Of a stretch of DNA of 64,000 nt, positions 48,189 to 60,700 are shown piece by piece; the stretch's first letter is position 1, and every line of letters begins with the position of its first letter. This DNA comes from Theobroma cacao. Taxonomy: Eukaryota > Streptophyta > Magnoliopsida > Malvales > Malvaceae. The notes below the pieces were generated by a model. It was given only the letters and a program-made list of their open reading frames with translations. It did not search any database and was not told the DNA's origin. Position numbers and translations under genes: made by a program. The stretch lies in NCBI RefSeq assembly GCF_000208745.1, contig NC_030857.1, forward strand, positions 11,789,689-11,853,688, read 5' to 3'.

Positions 48189-49640
48189 TGTTGGTGTAAG
48201 CCTTGCAAGCCAATCGATTTTGTGCTTGTAAAGCACTACACTAATTAGTCATATTTCATGTTAAATACATTATGGATATTTTATATAATGTATGAGGTAT
48301 TTCTTTATCCATGAGTTTATTTATAAAGAGTTATGAGAGACTTATGTAGATAAAGTCCTTGGAACATAATGGCCTTGCAAAGAAATTATAAAAGTTATAA
48401 TTATGAGATTCTTATGCAACAAAGCCCTGTTCCTAAATATGTTGCTAGTCATTGTATTATCAAGAATAAAGACACTGATAATGCTTAAAGGCTGGTACAT
48501 GCTAAGCCTCCTTACTTTGGAAGTAAGCAATTGATCTCATAGGTTGAAGCATGCGAGATACTTGGGGATAGTATGTGGGTGCTTGTTAAGGAACAAGTTC
48601 ATTGAGCATGACCTGTTTATGAGAGTTCCATTTGGTATTTCACTCAAGTGTCTGTGAAAATACTCTCATGTGTCAGTAGTGTAAGTAATCCTTAGACTTG
48701 TGATACCAGGTCATCTTGTATGTGAATTGTCAATGCTTTGATTTCGCCTTTACAGGTCTAGAGGTGACCAAATGCCTAAACAGGGTGCTTTTGGGTATGG
48801 CATGAAGCATGCGAAGTTGGATGAGTAATCTAGAGAGGATTCATCACCCCAAGTGATTTGAAGGGGACATATCTCATTTGCTTTTGGCTTATATCAACTA
48901 AAAGTCCTTGACCAAGGCAATCTTGATAGGTCAATATGGACGCTGCAAGACTAATATGGATAAATTAGAAAGTAGACACTGAGCCAGGCTTTCTATCTAT
49001 CCAAGATATATGATGAAAGGATTGAATTACATTAAGATACTGTACACTAAAAGGTTAGTCAAAACATAATGACTCTCCTGACATTTGGGTGTTTATGATG
49101 CGTTGCTAAATGTCATTCATGATCTATAAATATAAATTCTTAGTTGAACTAATTTATATTTATTACCAACATGTTGGGTACCTAATGTGTCACACACAAA
49201 AGGTGAATTGTCAAAATTAATTTAAGCTTAATTGGATGTGATCTAATTGATTTTATAAAGGGTTAATCCAATTAGCATTGAGCTAAATCAAATATGATTT
49301 GATGGAGTATTAAATAAAGGCCCAATTAGCCCAAGACATTTTCTAATCTTTGTTGGATATAAAGTAGGTCAATTTACTCTATAAAAGAATCTTTTAACTG
49401 CCTCTTGAACGTACAGAAGAGTTCTATTTTATTTTCTCATGTGTTGAGATAAGATCACGGCCACAAAGAAAGAAACACAAGGGAGCTCAAAGTTAAGAGT
49501 TTGCTAGCACAAACTTTAGCTTAGGGATTCACACACTTTTAGTGAAGAGATTTCGGCAAAAATCACTATGTGGATCACCATTAGAGGTAAGACATTTGTG
49601 CTGCTATGGTTTGATAAGTCCTAGTTGGTGTCAAAAAGTC
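48189..49640 (+). repeat. Repeat F copy 2, LTR-like
   Basis: It begins tgttggtgtaagcc and shares blocks in the same order with copy 1. The right end is approximate, near ataagtcctagttgg. It is non-coding. Confidence 0.5.
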
Positions 49641-49656
49641 AAAAATGAAAAGCCAA

Positions 49657-51455
49657 TGTTGTCAATTTTGCACATGCAAGTATACGTATCGAATAAGTAA
49701 TATAGAGATGAAGTAGAGTATCGTTCCCATGAAGATTTGTTTCTAAAGTTTCACTAAGTACTAAAATTATAAAACATATTAATCTTATTTAAGTAATCCA
49801 AAAATTGAATAAAAGCTAATTAAAAACAATTAAAAATCAACACTAAATAAACTAACAAAGTAAACAAGTTAAGAAAAGCAATATATTAAAAGCCTAGGAT
49901 TATGGGTTGATTCAATATTTCGTCTGAGACCAGTTTTTCTTATTATTTATCTTTCCTAGGTGGTTTTACTAACCTAGAATCCAAAGCTATGGACAAGTCT
50001 TCGTCGAGTTACTTGTACAAATACCAAACTTAATTAGTTCACTATGTGTCTATAGGAATCAATTAAATTAAGTTCATTAACAAGTGTCTTAATGTGGTTA
50101 TGTATGGCAATTGGCATATGTCTACTTGAATCGCGAATCAAATCACCTAAGTGACGTGAACATACACTATTCAAACCTTAGTTTAATCTAAAATCTCTCT
50201 GTCGAGTCTCAATTAGATTCACAAATTAGTTAATTGTTGGCCACGCAATCAAAAGCGTTAAAAACATATTTGAATCAGCAAAACTACACCCATTCATGAT
50301 AAATAAAAAAAAAACTAATATTCAAACTATATGTTGAAATCCACCACAATCCTAGAAAGATAATTTAGCTCATAATAACAAATAAAAACAACATCCAAAG
50401 AAATTTAGCCATGAATCCAAGTCAAAGAAAATAAGAAAAACACAATAGTAGAGAAAGAAGAGAAAGAAACTAAGTATTGAAGCTTTATGATCTCAATTCT
50501 CTCTCAAATTCTCTTGTTTTCTTGCTTTGTTCTTGGCTCCAAATCTCCAGAATATTTGGTTGTTGCCTCTCCCTTAAAACCTTTGAAAAGGTCCCTTAAA
50601 TAGGCTCCAAGTAACCTAATTTCCAAAATCCCGTCAAATTTTTATTTTTGAAAAATCACCTAGCGCCACGACCTTGATTTCTTGGTGCCATGGCATTGTT
50701 TTTTTGCAATAGTAGCACTGCAACGCTACTTCTGCAGTGCTGTAGTGCTGAGCTATTGGGAAAATTGTATGGTGAGCTTCCTTTCACCAACGCTGCAGAC
50801 TTATTCTCCTAGTGCTACGGCAATCTATCAATTTTGAATATGATTTTCACCCTGATCTACTCTCAACTGGGAAAAGTAGTAAACATAAAAGTTGTAACCC
50901 TATCTCTTAGATTTCTAGTGGACTAAGAATCATGCCAATTGAACTTCTGGATTGAAGGATATGTTCCAAATACTGCATCATGTTCAGTCCATGCATACTA
51001 CTACAGTGCTCCCAATTAGATAAATATTTTGACCATGATTCAATCTAAATAGGGTGAAGTGGTAAACATAAAAGTTGTAGCCCTTCTTCTTATAAGTGTA
51101 ATGGTTAAAGAATCAATTCAATTTGAGTTTTGTAGGTAGAGATATAGTCAAAATACCACAATATATATGAATAAAGCCATCACCATACTTACACGGATTT
51201 TAATCAAATGAGCTTTTTTCATCAAATTTCCTACAAACAAAAGCAATAAGAGAAATTACCAATACTACTCTTAAAGTAATTTAAAATAAAATAATATAAA
51301 ATTTAACTAAAATAACTTAAATTAACTACTCAACATGTAATCAAACTTAAACTAGAAAAACACCTAAAATGCTACGATTCGAACCTAAAATCTCGAAGAT
51401 ATAACTATTTAAGCCCTCAAAATATGTCAAAATAACTCTATATAATAGAGTTATA
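49657..51455. repeat. Unclassified repeat, possibly a gypsy LTR
   Basis: It begins with a phrase (caagtatacgtatcg, gagtatcgttcccatgaag) that I associate with a widespread plant LTR. It has no genes and no confirmed ends. The assignment rests on memory of that phrase and is weak. Confidence 0.3.
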
Positions 51456-52247
51456 AGCCAAGGAAGACTCCATGAAAGAAAGCAAACATCAAACTTTCAA
51501 GTATGTATAAATCTTTCTCTTATGATTTTTCTAGATTAGTTTCAATTAAAGTGATCCATGGCTTAGGGGATTAAAATTTTAATAGTATTTCGCTACGTTT
51601 GATCATCTTACCATGATTCAAATCCCTAAAATTATGAAGGTTGACAGACTCTGAAACACAACTCCAAAAGAAAAATTCAACTCAAATCATTTAATACTCT
51701 TTATACTCTTATTCTAGCATTTAAGTCTCCTATTGTATCATTATTGAGCCTTCATTACTTATTCTTTTCTTCACCAAACATTTTACTTAACCTATTACTC
51801 AACCGTTAAGAGGCATTCTTTCTGGACTTATTTTTCACTCTTTGTATTCACTTGAGTGGTTATACCTTAACCAATTGAAAATGTAGCTTTTGAGTGGTTA
51901 TACCTTAACCAAGACAAAATGTAAAGTGGTTATGCTTTAACCATAAAAAGGCATTGTATTAAAAGGTTGTGCTTGATCCACAAAAGGCATTGCATCGAAT
52001 CGTTTTCTAATAGTGCTTGAAATAAACTATTGTGTTGATTTTCCTCTTTCACTCTTTCAAACTCATTTGTGTTTCTAACATTTCGTATTTGATAAGAAAT
52101 CAATTATCATGTTTATTCTTAAAAAAGGGGATTTGACTTACAGGAAGTTTATTTTCCTGAAATTAGAAAGAAATTTTTTAAAACATTTAAAAGATTCTAA
52201 TTCACCCCCTTCTTGGAACTATACTCATTAAGCTTATCGCACTAACA
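51456..52247 (+). repeat. Copia LTR 3' end, family H
   Basis: It carries repeated gtggttataccttaacc phrases and ends ttcacccccttcttgg...cgcactaaca, followed by a PBS-like sequence and a gag start. The left boundary is unclear. Confidence 0.6.
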
Positions 52248-52249
52248 AT

Positions 52250-52261
52250 TGGTATTAGAAC
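52250..52261 (+). other. Primer binding site of element H (degenerate)
   Basis: tggtattagaac has two changes from tggtatcagagc, both explicable as C-to-T on one or the other strand. Confidence 0.7.
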
Positions 52262-52324
52262 TAAAGCTCAATTTTGCAAGTCTAATAACCTTAAGTGTCC
52301 AAAAGCAAAGCTTAACACATTAGA

Positions 52325-52590
52325 ATGGAATTCACCTCAGCTGTTCTTGATGAAGGACACTTAACTCAAAGACCTTCATTCTTCTTAGATACGAATTACC
52401 CTTATTGCAAGAAAAGAATACAGATGTTTATTCAATCAATAGATCTTGATGTTTGGAATGTTATTTTAGATGGTCCTTATGTCCCTACCAAAGCAGTAGA
52501 TGGAAAAATAATTGTTAAAACTAGGAAAGGTGGGATGACAAAGAAAAGAAGATGATACAAACAAATTTGCAAGGTGTTTAATACACTTCC
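52325..52590 (+). pseudogene. Element H gag, N-terminal part
   Basis: The frame starts MEFTSAVLDEG and shows the copia gag pattern (RPSFFLDTNYPYC, DVWNVILDGPYVP) seen in A1. A stop occurs at 52,553, after which readable gag sequence (KVFNTLP) continues to the LTR inserted at 52,591. The remainder of the gene was not found in the window. Confidence 0.75.
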
Positions 52591-54951
52591 TATAACGACC
52601 CTCTACCCGATCGTTACCGGCATTTGAGACTTGCGGGAGAACTCTCCAAAATCCAGAACAAACCTTAGTTGAGATTCTTGTTATCTAAATCAAACATTTT
52701 AATACGTATATTAAAAAGACTAAGATTTCCTTATAACGTTTCACCCTGTGGTGACCATTAAAATTCTATCGAATTATAGAACATACGATCGTTTACTTAA
52801 ACTGAATAAGAGCTTTAATTAAAATTTGGCAATTAGATAACAATATCCAATTCTAACAAGCTTCAAGATACATTCAAACATCACACTTAGAATCCACTAC
52901 ACAACCTCAAAGTTTCTCAACGATACAATTCTGAAAAACTAATAATTTTTATAATTCTTACCCGTTCTATACAACATGACCTCTATGTAGCGGAGCGACT
53001 CAGAGTGGTAATCTAAGAGATGCCATTACCTATGTCGTAACTAGTCAAAATGTGCTGAGGCAATACACGCTAGTTGATCACTTATCTGTAAAAAAAGGAA
53101 GTTAATGGGGTGAGTCTCACAAACTCAGTGATCATCAGCTCCGTGAGCAGGGTGTGGATAGAAAACAAGCCAGGAGTAGAAATTTTGAATGTTAAAAACA
53201 TATGAATATATAAACAATTTAAACTCAAATGGAACATTTGTGCCTTACATATAAACCCAAGGATTTTGATGCAAAATAACCATTTCAAGTAATATATTAA
53301 GACCAGTGCAAGTAAAAGATTTCTACCGTCAAAATCATTTAATGTCTTTTACTTAAAATCAAACTAACGTAAGCACACACTTTTCCGTAAAATCAAGCAA
53401 TATCAATGCTTATACACAAGCTTATAAATGACTTCATCCTTGAGGTATTAAACACAAAATCATCATAGAAATAAAGGATCTACGAAAAACCTGTTTTTCT
53501 CATATGCGAAAGAATTCATGTTTGAAAACCCAAAGAGATATCACTATTGAGTAGGTAATCATAATAATCAACCCGTGGACCCATTTCCTTGTAATAACAT
53601 CCGAGAGGCCCCCTTCCACTGGATTCCCATAGCCATGGCAATCTCGACGATGTTGGCCAACATCAGAGAAATCATGTGGTCACAACCACGTATATCAACC
53701 TGTGGCCTAGCCACGTATATCAACCCGTGGCTTTGCTACATATATATATCACAAACCGTGGCCTAGCCACGTCTAACAGCCCATTGGCAACCCAAAGGTT
53801 CTCTAACTAGAGCTCACTTACGCACAAGGGTCACACTATCTCGATATGACATTCAGCTTACTCTCGAATCTCCGGATTTGACAAAACCATTTATAACCAA
53901 GTTGTGTTCTCAGAAGCTTATTTTAAATCTATTTCCAAAATACCAATCACGATCGTGATAAATCCATTTTTAAGACTTCATGATTCAAAACCTTTGCATG
54001 AGGTTTAAATATTAAATCAAAGCATGGTGAACATAAAGTTTATTCATGAATGCACCTCACAAAAACAAATAAGGCACGTTCTGACATAAACCGTGGTAAA
54101 GAGCTTGTTTCTCGATTTCTTAAACCCTTTACATATATAGCTTATATATATATATACAAAACGTTTATAAAAACATGGCATTCACAAATGCCTAGAATTC
54201 TACCAACTTATGCTTTCCACAATAACAGCATAATCCGATTGCAAATCCATTTAAAAATCACTTACCAAAGCTAACAACTCATGCTATTCACAATTACATT
54301 TAAAGAAAATCGACAAGGTTTATTATACGTAAATCATTATATAGTTTATGGAGCTTTTGAAATGGACACCCCTACTCACCTCACAATGGCAGGATGCTAC
54401 TTCGCCATTGATTTAGGTGCGTCTCTTGCTAAATTTACTTGCTAGTCACCCATCACCTCCTCCGGTACACCATCATAGCAATTATTCTTTAATTGTCAAT
54501 TTCCTAGCAGCAATTAAATCAAGATACTTAACGACTTTACAATTTGTTCTATCTCACATTTGCTACCCTCACTAGCTTAATGCTTTTATAGTTATTCTTT
54601 GTTCTCTAGTCTCATTCAAGAACTAATCATTATTCTAGTAGTTCACTTCATGTTATAGTCATCCTTATTTCAAAATTAATCTCATGCTCACACACAATTA
54701 TATATGGGCAGCAACTTTTCCCAAAAGTTTTAAATCTTTACATGCATAATCCTTTATCCTTTACTTTCTTCAAAACATTATAACTGGTGTAAACATTCTT
54801 CCTAGCCGAACCTAAGATAGCATATGCCATTCTCATTGCTTGGTTACCTTTAGAATAGCTTGGACTTTACATGCATCTTCAATATGCCTCTAACTTTTGA
54901 TCATCAAGGCTTAAATCCACCACTCAACCAAAGGTTTATGACATGCATGCT
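52591..54951 (-). mobile_element. B-like LTR, minus orientation, 3' portion
   Basis: It begins tataacgaccctct, the reverse of the B LTR end with one changed terminal base. It matches the B LTR in inverse order: the catttgagacttgcggg end, the gtggcctagccacgt minisatellite (53,690-53,780 against 42,045-42,110) and the ctcacctcacaatggcagg region (54,375 against 38,555). It is cut at 54,952 by a copia LTR. Confidence 0.75.
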
Positions 54952-55239
54952 GTTGGTCCCAAATAATAAATGTGCTAGAGGGGAGGTGAATAGCACTTTT
55001 TGACTCTTGACAAGATGAGGAACTAAATTGAAAAGCAATGAAAATAAAAATAGAGTAGACAATGCGCAAGAATTTAGAGTGGTTTGGTCCAAGACCTACA
55101 TCCACTACCTTGATTATTCAACCAAGGATTTTTTAAATCAATCCACTATAAAAAGGTGAAATTCACAAGCTTTCACCAAGCTTTACAATGGCTTTTACCA
55201 AGCTTAGCCAAAACATTTCACAATGGTTTTTACTGGGAT

Positions 55240-55400
55240 CAACCAAAACCCAAAGTGATTTTTCAAAGGCTCAACCACAAGCTTTCACAATGGTTTTTCA
55301 TGGGCTCAACCAAAAGCCAAAGTGGTTTTTCAAAGGCTCAACCACAATCTACAACAATTTCTTTTCACGGGATCAACCAAAACCCAACAACTAACTTTTC
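55240..55400. repeat. 67-bp tandem repeat in the A2 LTR
   Basis: Units start caaccaaaa(c/g)ccaa at 55,240, 55,307 and 55,374; the third is partial. Confidence 0.85.
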
Positions 55401-55810
55401 TAGGCTAAGTTAAAACCTATATAGTCAATCAAGCTAACCCAAGCTTAACTAAACCCTTTAGAGTGACTCGCTCACTCTAAGTATTCAAGAAGAAAAGAAA
55501 TAAGAATGTACCTATGATCACTAGCTTGATCTAAATGGTACCAAGTGAAGTGCCAATTTCAAATACAAAGATTGGAGTGAAGTGCAAAGAATATTGCAGA
55601 GAATTTTTGCTATTTTGAACTCTTTTTGTTCTTGGAAGCCTTTCAATTTTTTCTCTATATGTTTTCTAACCGTTTGAAGACCCTTTTATACTTGAAGAAA
55701 CAACTCTGATGGCAGTTTAACAATTTACGGCCGTTGGAAACAATTGAGAGTTGGTTCTAGCCGTTAATCTATCTTCTAGTGCTCTAGTTCAAACTGCTGA
55801 TAGAGAGCTT

Positions 55811-55988
55811 TTAGTCGACTAACTTTCTTCTTAGTCGATTAAGTTGGTTTTATCTTCTGGTCTCAGTTTTTGGCAAAGAACACTTAGTCGACTAACTTAT
55901 TTCTTGGTCGACTATGTTGGTTCTGTCTTGAAGTCTAGTTTTCTAGCAGTAGCTTCTTAGTCAACTAACTCACTTCTTGGTTGACTAA
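55811..55988 (-). promoter_or_regulatory. Three dyad pairs in the A2 U3
   Basis: The pairs start at 55,811/55,831, 55,884/55,904 and 55,957/55,977. Each pair is 20 bp apart with an 8-bp spacer, and the pairs are themselves 73 bp apart. Confidence 0.7.
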
Positions 55989-56811
55989 GTTGGTTCTGTT
56001 TCTCAATACTCTTCAGCCCACCATTTCTCCAATTTGAATTTTAGCCAACCAATATTCTTCATTATTCAACTAAGGACCTTTCTTTTTGTTGACCAATCAT
56101 TTTTCCTCATTCATATGATTTTTGATATACACTTCTGATGGATTGATTTATTATTTGTATACAATTTTTTGTCCTGCACACTTAAGCAGAGATGTTAGAC
56201 ACAAATGAATGGGAATGTTTTATTATCATCAAAAACTAATGGAGCCAACAATCTCTCCCTTTTTGATGATGACAAAATATTCCTTGATTAACAGCACAGT
56301 GTCCTTTTATTCTTTTTCAGTTCTGCATAAAGATGAGGATTTCTCCCCCTATGTGTATGCTCCCCCTTAGTGTGTGCTTATTTTGCTTATTCGTTCTAGC
56401 AAATTTTATTCATGTCATATAGAAAATGACACTATACATTCAGAATATATATATGCAGAAATATAAAGTGATTTACAGTAGGTGAATGTTAACAGATTTT
56501 CATCAATATTTTAGCAGTGTCTATCAATAATATATTGTTATCAGATTTTGTCTATGCCATTCATCATTCAACAGATATAATATACTTAGCATCCCATTTT
56601 ATTCACAAGAAATATAAACAACAAAGTTAAATCAAGTGTTCAACCGTCAGTTAGGAAAAACAACAGAAAACTAAAAAATAACAGTTAATGTTCCCTAACT
56701 GCCCCTTAACAGTTTCTACTTCCTATCTCCCTTAATCTTTTCATAATTTCTCCTCTAAGGTCCTATCTATATTTCTCCCCCTTTTTGTCATCAACAATTT
56801 GAGGGAGGAAT

Positions 56812-57658
56812 TCAGTCCTTTGAGGAGGCCGATGGAATGGATTCATCGGTTCCATAGAAAACATTTAGAGGCTCGAGAGAGGGTTCTGGAGGGGATTTTT
56901 CAGGGGATTGCTCAGGGGATGAAATCTCAAGAGGGTTTTGAGGAGATGAGATTGTTGCTAGCTTGGCTTTCTCAGCCAATCTGGATGATTTCCTCCTTTT
57001 GATGAACTTCGTTTTAGTTGCCATTGTTTTCTTGCCCTTTCCTGGTGGTTTGGACTTTATTTGTGGTTCTTCAGCAACTTTTTCTTTTCCTTTCCTTAAC
57101 TGCCCTTCTGCAGTGGACTTCCCTGCTTGTACTCTAGTAGCTTCTTTTCCAACTTGCTCTTCTCTAACCATTTGATGGAAGATATCCATGCTAGATATTT
57201 CTTCTGAGTTCGGGGGAGAAGACTGCTTTTCTTGAGTCTCGAGTTGAGGGAGAGGAGTTTCATCCAGTGACCCTAGCACTTTAGCTCCTTATACTAATTC
57301 TTCCTTGTCATAAGGCTCAAGTGAGGGGGATTTTCTTGGTTGCTCCACCTCAGGTTCATGACCTTCAGCCTAGAAAGTAGAGTCTTCAGCTTCTTGTCCT
57401 GCTGAAGCCAGGCTAGGAGTTGTAGAGCTATTTGTAGCATCTGGTTTTGAGGGCATTTTTCCTTTCTTTTTTAGTGCTTTTTCCAATTCAGTCACTTTCT
57501 CCTCAATTTTCTGCATTCTTGCTCCTTGGCCTGTGAGCTTTCCATCAATTCTCATTAGCAAATTAAAGATCACTTCATTTGAGAATTGAGATAGTGCTGC
57601 CTGTGGTTGAGCAAGTAAAGAGGATTCTTTTCCTAGACTAGCCTTGGGGGTTTTAATG
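56812..57658 (-). pseudogene. A2 third ORF, C-terminal half
   Basis: Homologous to the A1 ORF3 from the coiled-coil-like segment (IFNLLMRIDGKL) to the end. One frame is held with two stops, at 57,370 and near 57,285. Conserved blocks are SSMDIFHQMVREE, MATKTKFIKRRKSSRLAEK and a Pro/Ser-rich tail ending FYGTDES. The stretch at 57,279-56,812 is fully open. At two positions where A1 has a stop (15,750 and 16,059), A2 has Gln, which supports C-to-T decay in A1. The N-terminal domain is cut off by the insertion at 57,658. Confidence 0.75.
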
Positions 57659-57760
57659 TGTCACAACCCAAATTCCAGGCCATGACATAGCTCATGGGCC
57701 TAATGGACATAGCCCATTAAGCCCAAGCAAGCTTATCTATATGACCTGTTCATCATTCCA
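57659..57760 (-). mobile_element. Outer tip of a gypsy 3' LTR (remnant)
   Basis: It starts tgtcacaaccc and follows the outer 100 bases of the related LTRs at 9,245 and 31,317, then breaks directly into minus-strand pol. This is where the 3' LTR of the pol element at 57,761-64,000 should end, so most of that LTR and the pol 3' end were deleted. Confidence 0.7.
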
Positions 57761-60700
57761 TCAAAAGCTTATTAAGGATAGCCACTGGTTACTTCTCATA
57801 GGTTAAATCATCTTGCAACTGGATGGTTTCATACCGTATTACATAAGATGGATCTGGGTTATATTTCCTAAGCATTAACACATGGAATACAGGGTGAATA
57901 TTCGAGAGGTTTGGTGGTAGCGCCAAACAATATGCCACTACCCTAACTTTTTCTAAAATCTCAAAGGGCCCTATATATTGAGGACTTAATTTTCCTTTCT
58001 TGCCGAACCTCATTATCCCTTTTATTGGTGAGACCTTCAAAAATACATGATCCCCCACCTAAAACTCCAAGTCTCTCCGTCGATTATCAGCATATGATTT
58101 CTGTCTACTTTGTGCTGATAACATCCTCTATCGAATCATGCATATTTTCTCAGTGGCATCCTGTACCAATTCTGGCCCCAAGAGTTTTCTTTCTCCCACC
58201 TCTAGCCATCCAATGGGTGACCTGCACCTACGTCCATATAATGCTTGAAATGGTGCCATTTGGATGCTAGCTTGGAACCTTTTGTTGTAGGCAAACTCCA
58301 CTAAGGGTAGATATCGATCCCACATGACCCCAAGGTCTATTACACAGGCCCTCAACATATCTTCCAATGTCTTTATCGTCCGTTCAAACTGTCCATCAGT
58401 CTGTGGGTGGAAAGCAGTGCTGAAATCCAACTTAGTGCTCAATGCTTCCTACAACTTTCCCCAGAACCTATTGGTGAATTGTGCTTGTCTGTCAGATACT
58501 ATAGAAATGGGGATACCATGCAGTCATACTATCTCATCCATATAAGCTCGAGGGTATTGGACAACCCTGTAAGTAGTGTTAACAGAAAAAAAAATGGGCT
58601 GACTTCGTTAACCGATCTACTATGATCCAAATCGAGTCTTAGCCTCAACTAGTTTGAGACAAGCCCGTTACAAAGTCCATTGCAACATGCTCCCACTCCC
58701 ATTCAAGCACTAGTAATGGTTGTAGTAGCCCTGCAGGCCTTTGATGTTCGGCCTTAACCTGCTGACAAACTAGGCACTTGGAGACAAACTCAGTTACATC
58801 TTTCTTAAGTCCTTCCCACCAATATACCTCCTTCAAATCTTGATACATCTTTATAGCCCTTGGATGTACCACATAGGCTGCCATGTGCACTTCCTCCAAT
58901 ATTTCTCTCCTCAATCCATCACTATCGGGCACATAAAGTTTGGTTCCATATCTCAATACTCCATCTGTGCCTTTAGTAAACATTTTTCCTTTCCTTTCTT
59001 GAGGATCCTCTAAGGCCTTAGCTACAAACTCATTTTTACTTTGCGCTTCTTTAATCCGATCCATTAAGATAGGTCTCACTCTAAAATGTGCTAGCAATGC
59101 ATTTGCCTCTGAAACTTCCAAATGCACACCTATGTCTCCCAAGCTATGCATCTCCCTAATTAAGGATCTCCTATCTGTAAATATATGTGCCAAGGTCCCC
59201 ATAGATTTTTGACTCCAGGCATCTGCCACTACATTTGCCTTACCGAAATGGTAAAGAATAGTACAATCGTAATCTTTTAGCAACTCTATCCACCTACATT
59301 ACAGCAAGTTAAGATCCCTCTGTTGAAATATATACTTCAGGCTTTTGTGGTCCGTATATATCTCGTAAGTCTCACCATACAAGTAATGTCTCCAAATCTT
59401 TAAGGCAAACACGATTGCTACCATCTCCAAATCGTGTGTGGGGTAATTTTGCTCATGCCTTTTAAGTTGCCTTGATGCATATGCAATCACCTTCCCATGC
59501 TGCATTAATACACACCCTAAACCAACCCGTGATGCATCACAAAATACCGTATAACCCCCTGTGCCTTGAGGTAGGCTTAATACTAGAGCTGTGGTGAGAC
59601 ATGCCTTAAGCTTCTCAAAGCTATCCTCACAAGTATCTGACCACTCAAATTTTGTATCCTTATGCATCAGCCTAGTCAGAGGAGTAGCTATTTTGGAGAA
59701 ATCCTTCACAAAACGGCGATAATAGCCAGCCAAACCCAAAAAGCTTCTAATCTTTATAACTGAGGTTGGCCTTGGCCACTTTTCCACTACCTTAACTTCC
59801 TTAGGATCTACTTGTACCCCATCCTTGGATGCCACATGTCCCAAGAATGCAACACTTTCAAGCAAGAACTCACATTTAGAGAACTTGGCATACAATCAAT
59901 GTTCTTTCAAAGTTTGGAGCACTATCTTAAGATACTGCTCCTGCTCCTCTCAGCTCTTCGAGTATATCAAGATGTCGTCAATAAACACCACCACGAACTT
60001 GTCAAAATAGGGCTTGAACACTCGGTTCATCAAATCCATAAAGGCTGTAGGGGCATTTGTAAGCCCAAATGACATCACCAAGAACTCATAGTGTCACGAC
60101 TCGGAACCTCCCTCGAGCCCATGACAACCGCCGCGACGTCCCGATTGACACTCATTACCCGAAATGCCAATCGAAACCCCACAAGGCTTACGTATCAGTT
60201 TCTTGCCTTTCCTGTGAGCAATCATTGTTAAACATTCCATTTTAAACAATTACCAGTCGTTTCCGGCTCAAGTAAATCAAAAGACAAAATTTATTTTTTT
60301 TTATTTTTTTATTTTTTTAAAAAGATTTATAAACAAATATTACTATTCCAAAATATTGATTAAAATATAGTATTTTTATATAAAACAATATTTATAGAAA
60401 CACGTGTAAGTAATCTTTTGTAACGTGGAAGTAAAATAAATTCATACATATAATAATTTACAAAGTTATAATAATAATTACAAACACAAGTGGCCCATAA
60501 ATACACCAAGTGTTGGTGATAGTAACCTACTATCTGTGAGATAGAGGGGTCAACTGGAATCCTTGACAAAATCAGGGTATCTACAAGCTACCACAGGCCT
60601 GAAATATTTAGAAAGAAGGTGCGTTAGATTTTGCAATCCCAATGAGTAAACAGACATTATTATAAATATCTAAAGGCGACTAAAATGGAGGCAAGTTTAA

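Larger units (their letters stand above)
54952..56250 (-). repeat. A2 3' LTR, 1,299 bp
   Basis: Family A termini. It is longer than the A1 LTR because of a 67-bp tandem repeat (55,240-55,400) and a third dyad pair. Confidence 0.92.
54952..57658 (-). mobile_element. Element A2: 3' half of an A-family copia element
   Basis: The 3' LTR (54,952-56,250) is followed on the minus strand's upstream side by a PPT (atctctcccttttt reversed, 56,251-56,264), a short untranslated region and the C-terminal half of ORF3. At 57,658 it is broken by a gypsy element. Its gag and pol are not in the window. Confidence 0.9.

Noticed and set aside
55156..55413. 85-codon frame with repeated Gln/Trp/Phe phrases
   Set aside because: It is generated by the 67-bp tandem repeat in the A2 LTR.
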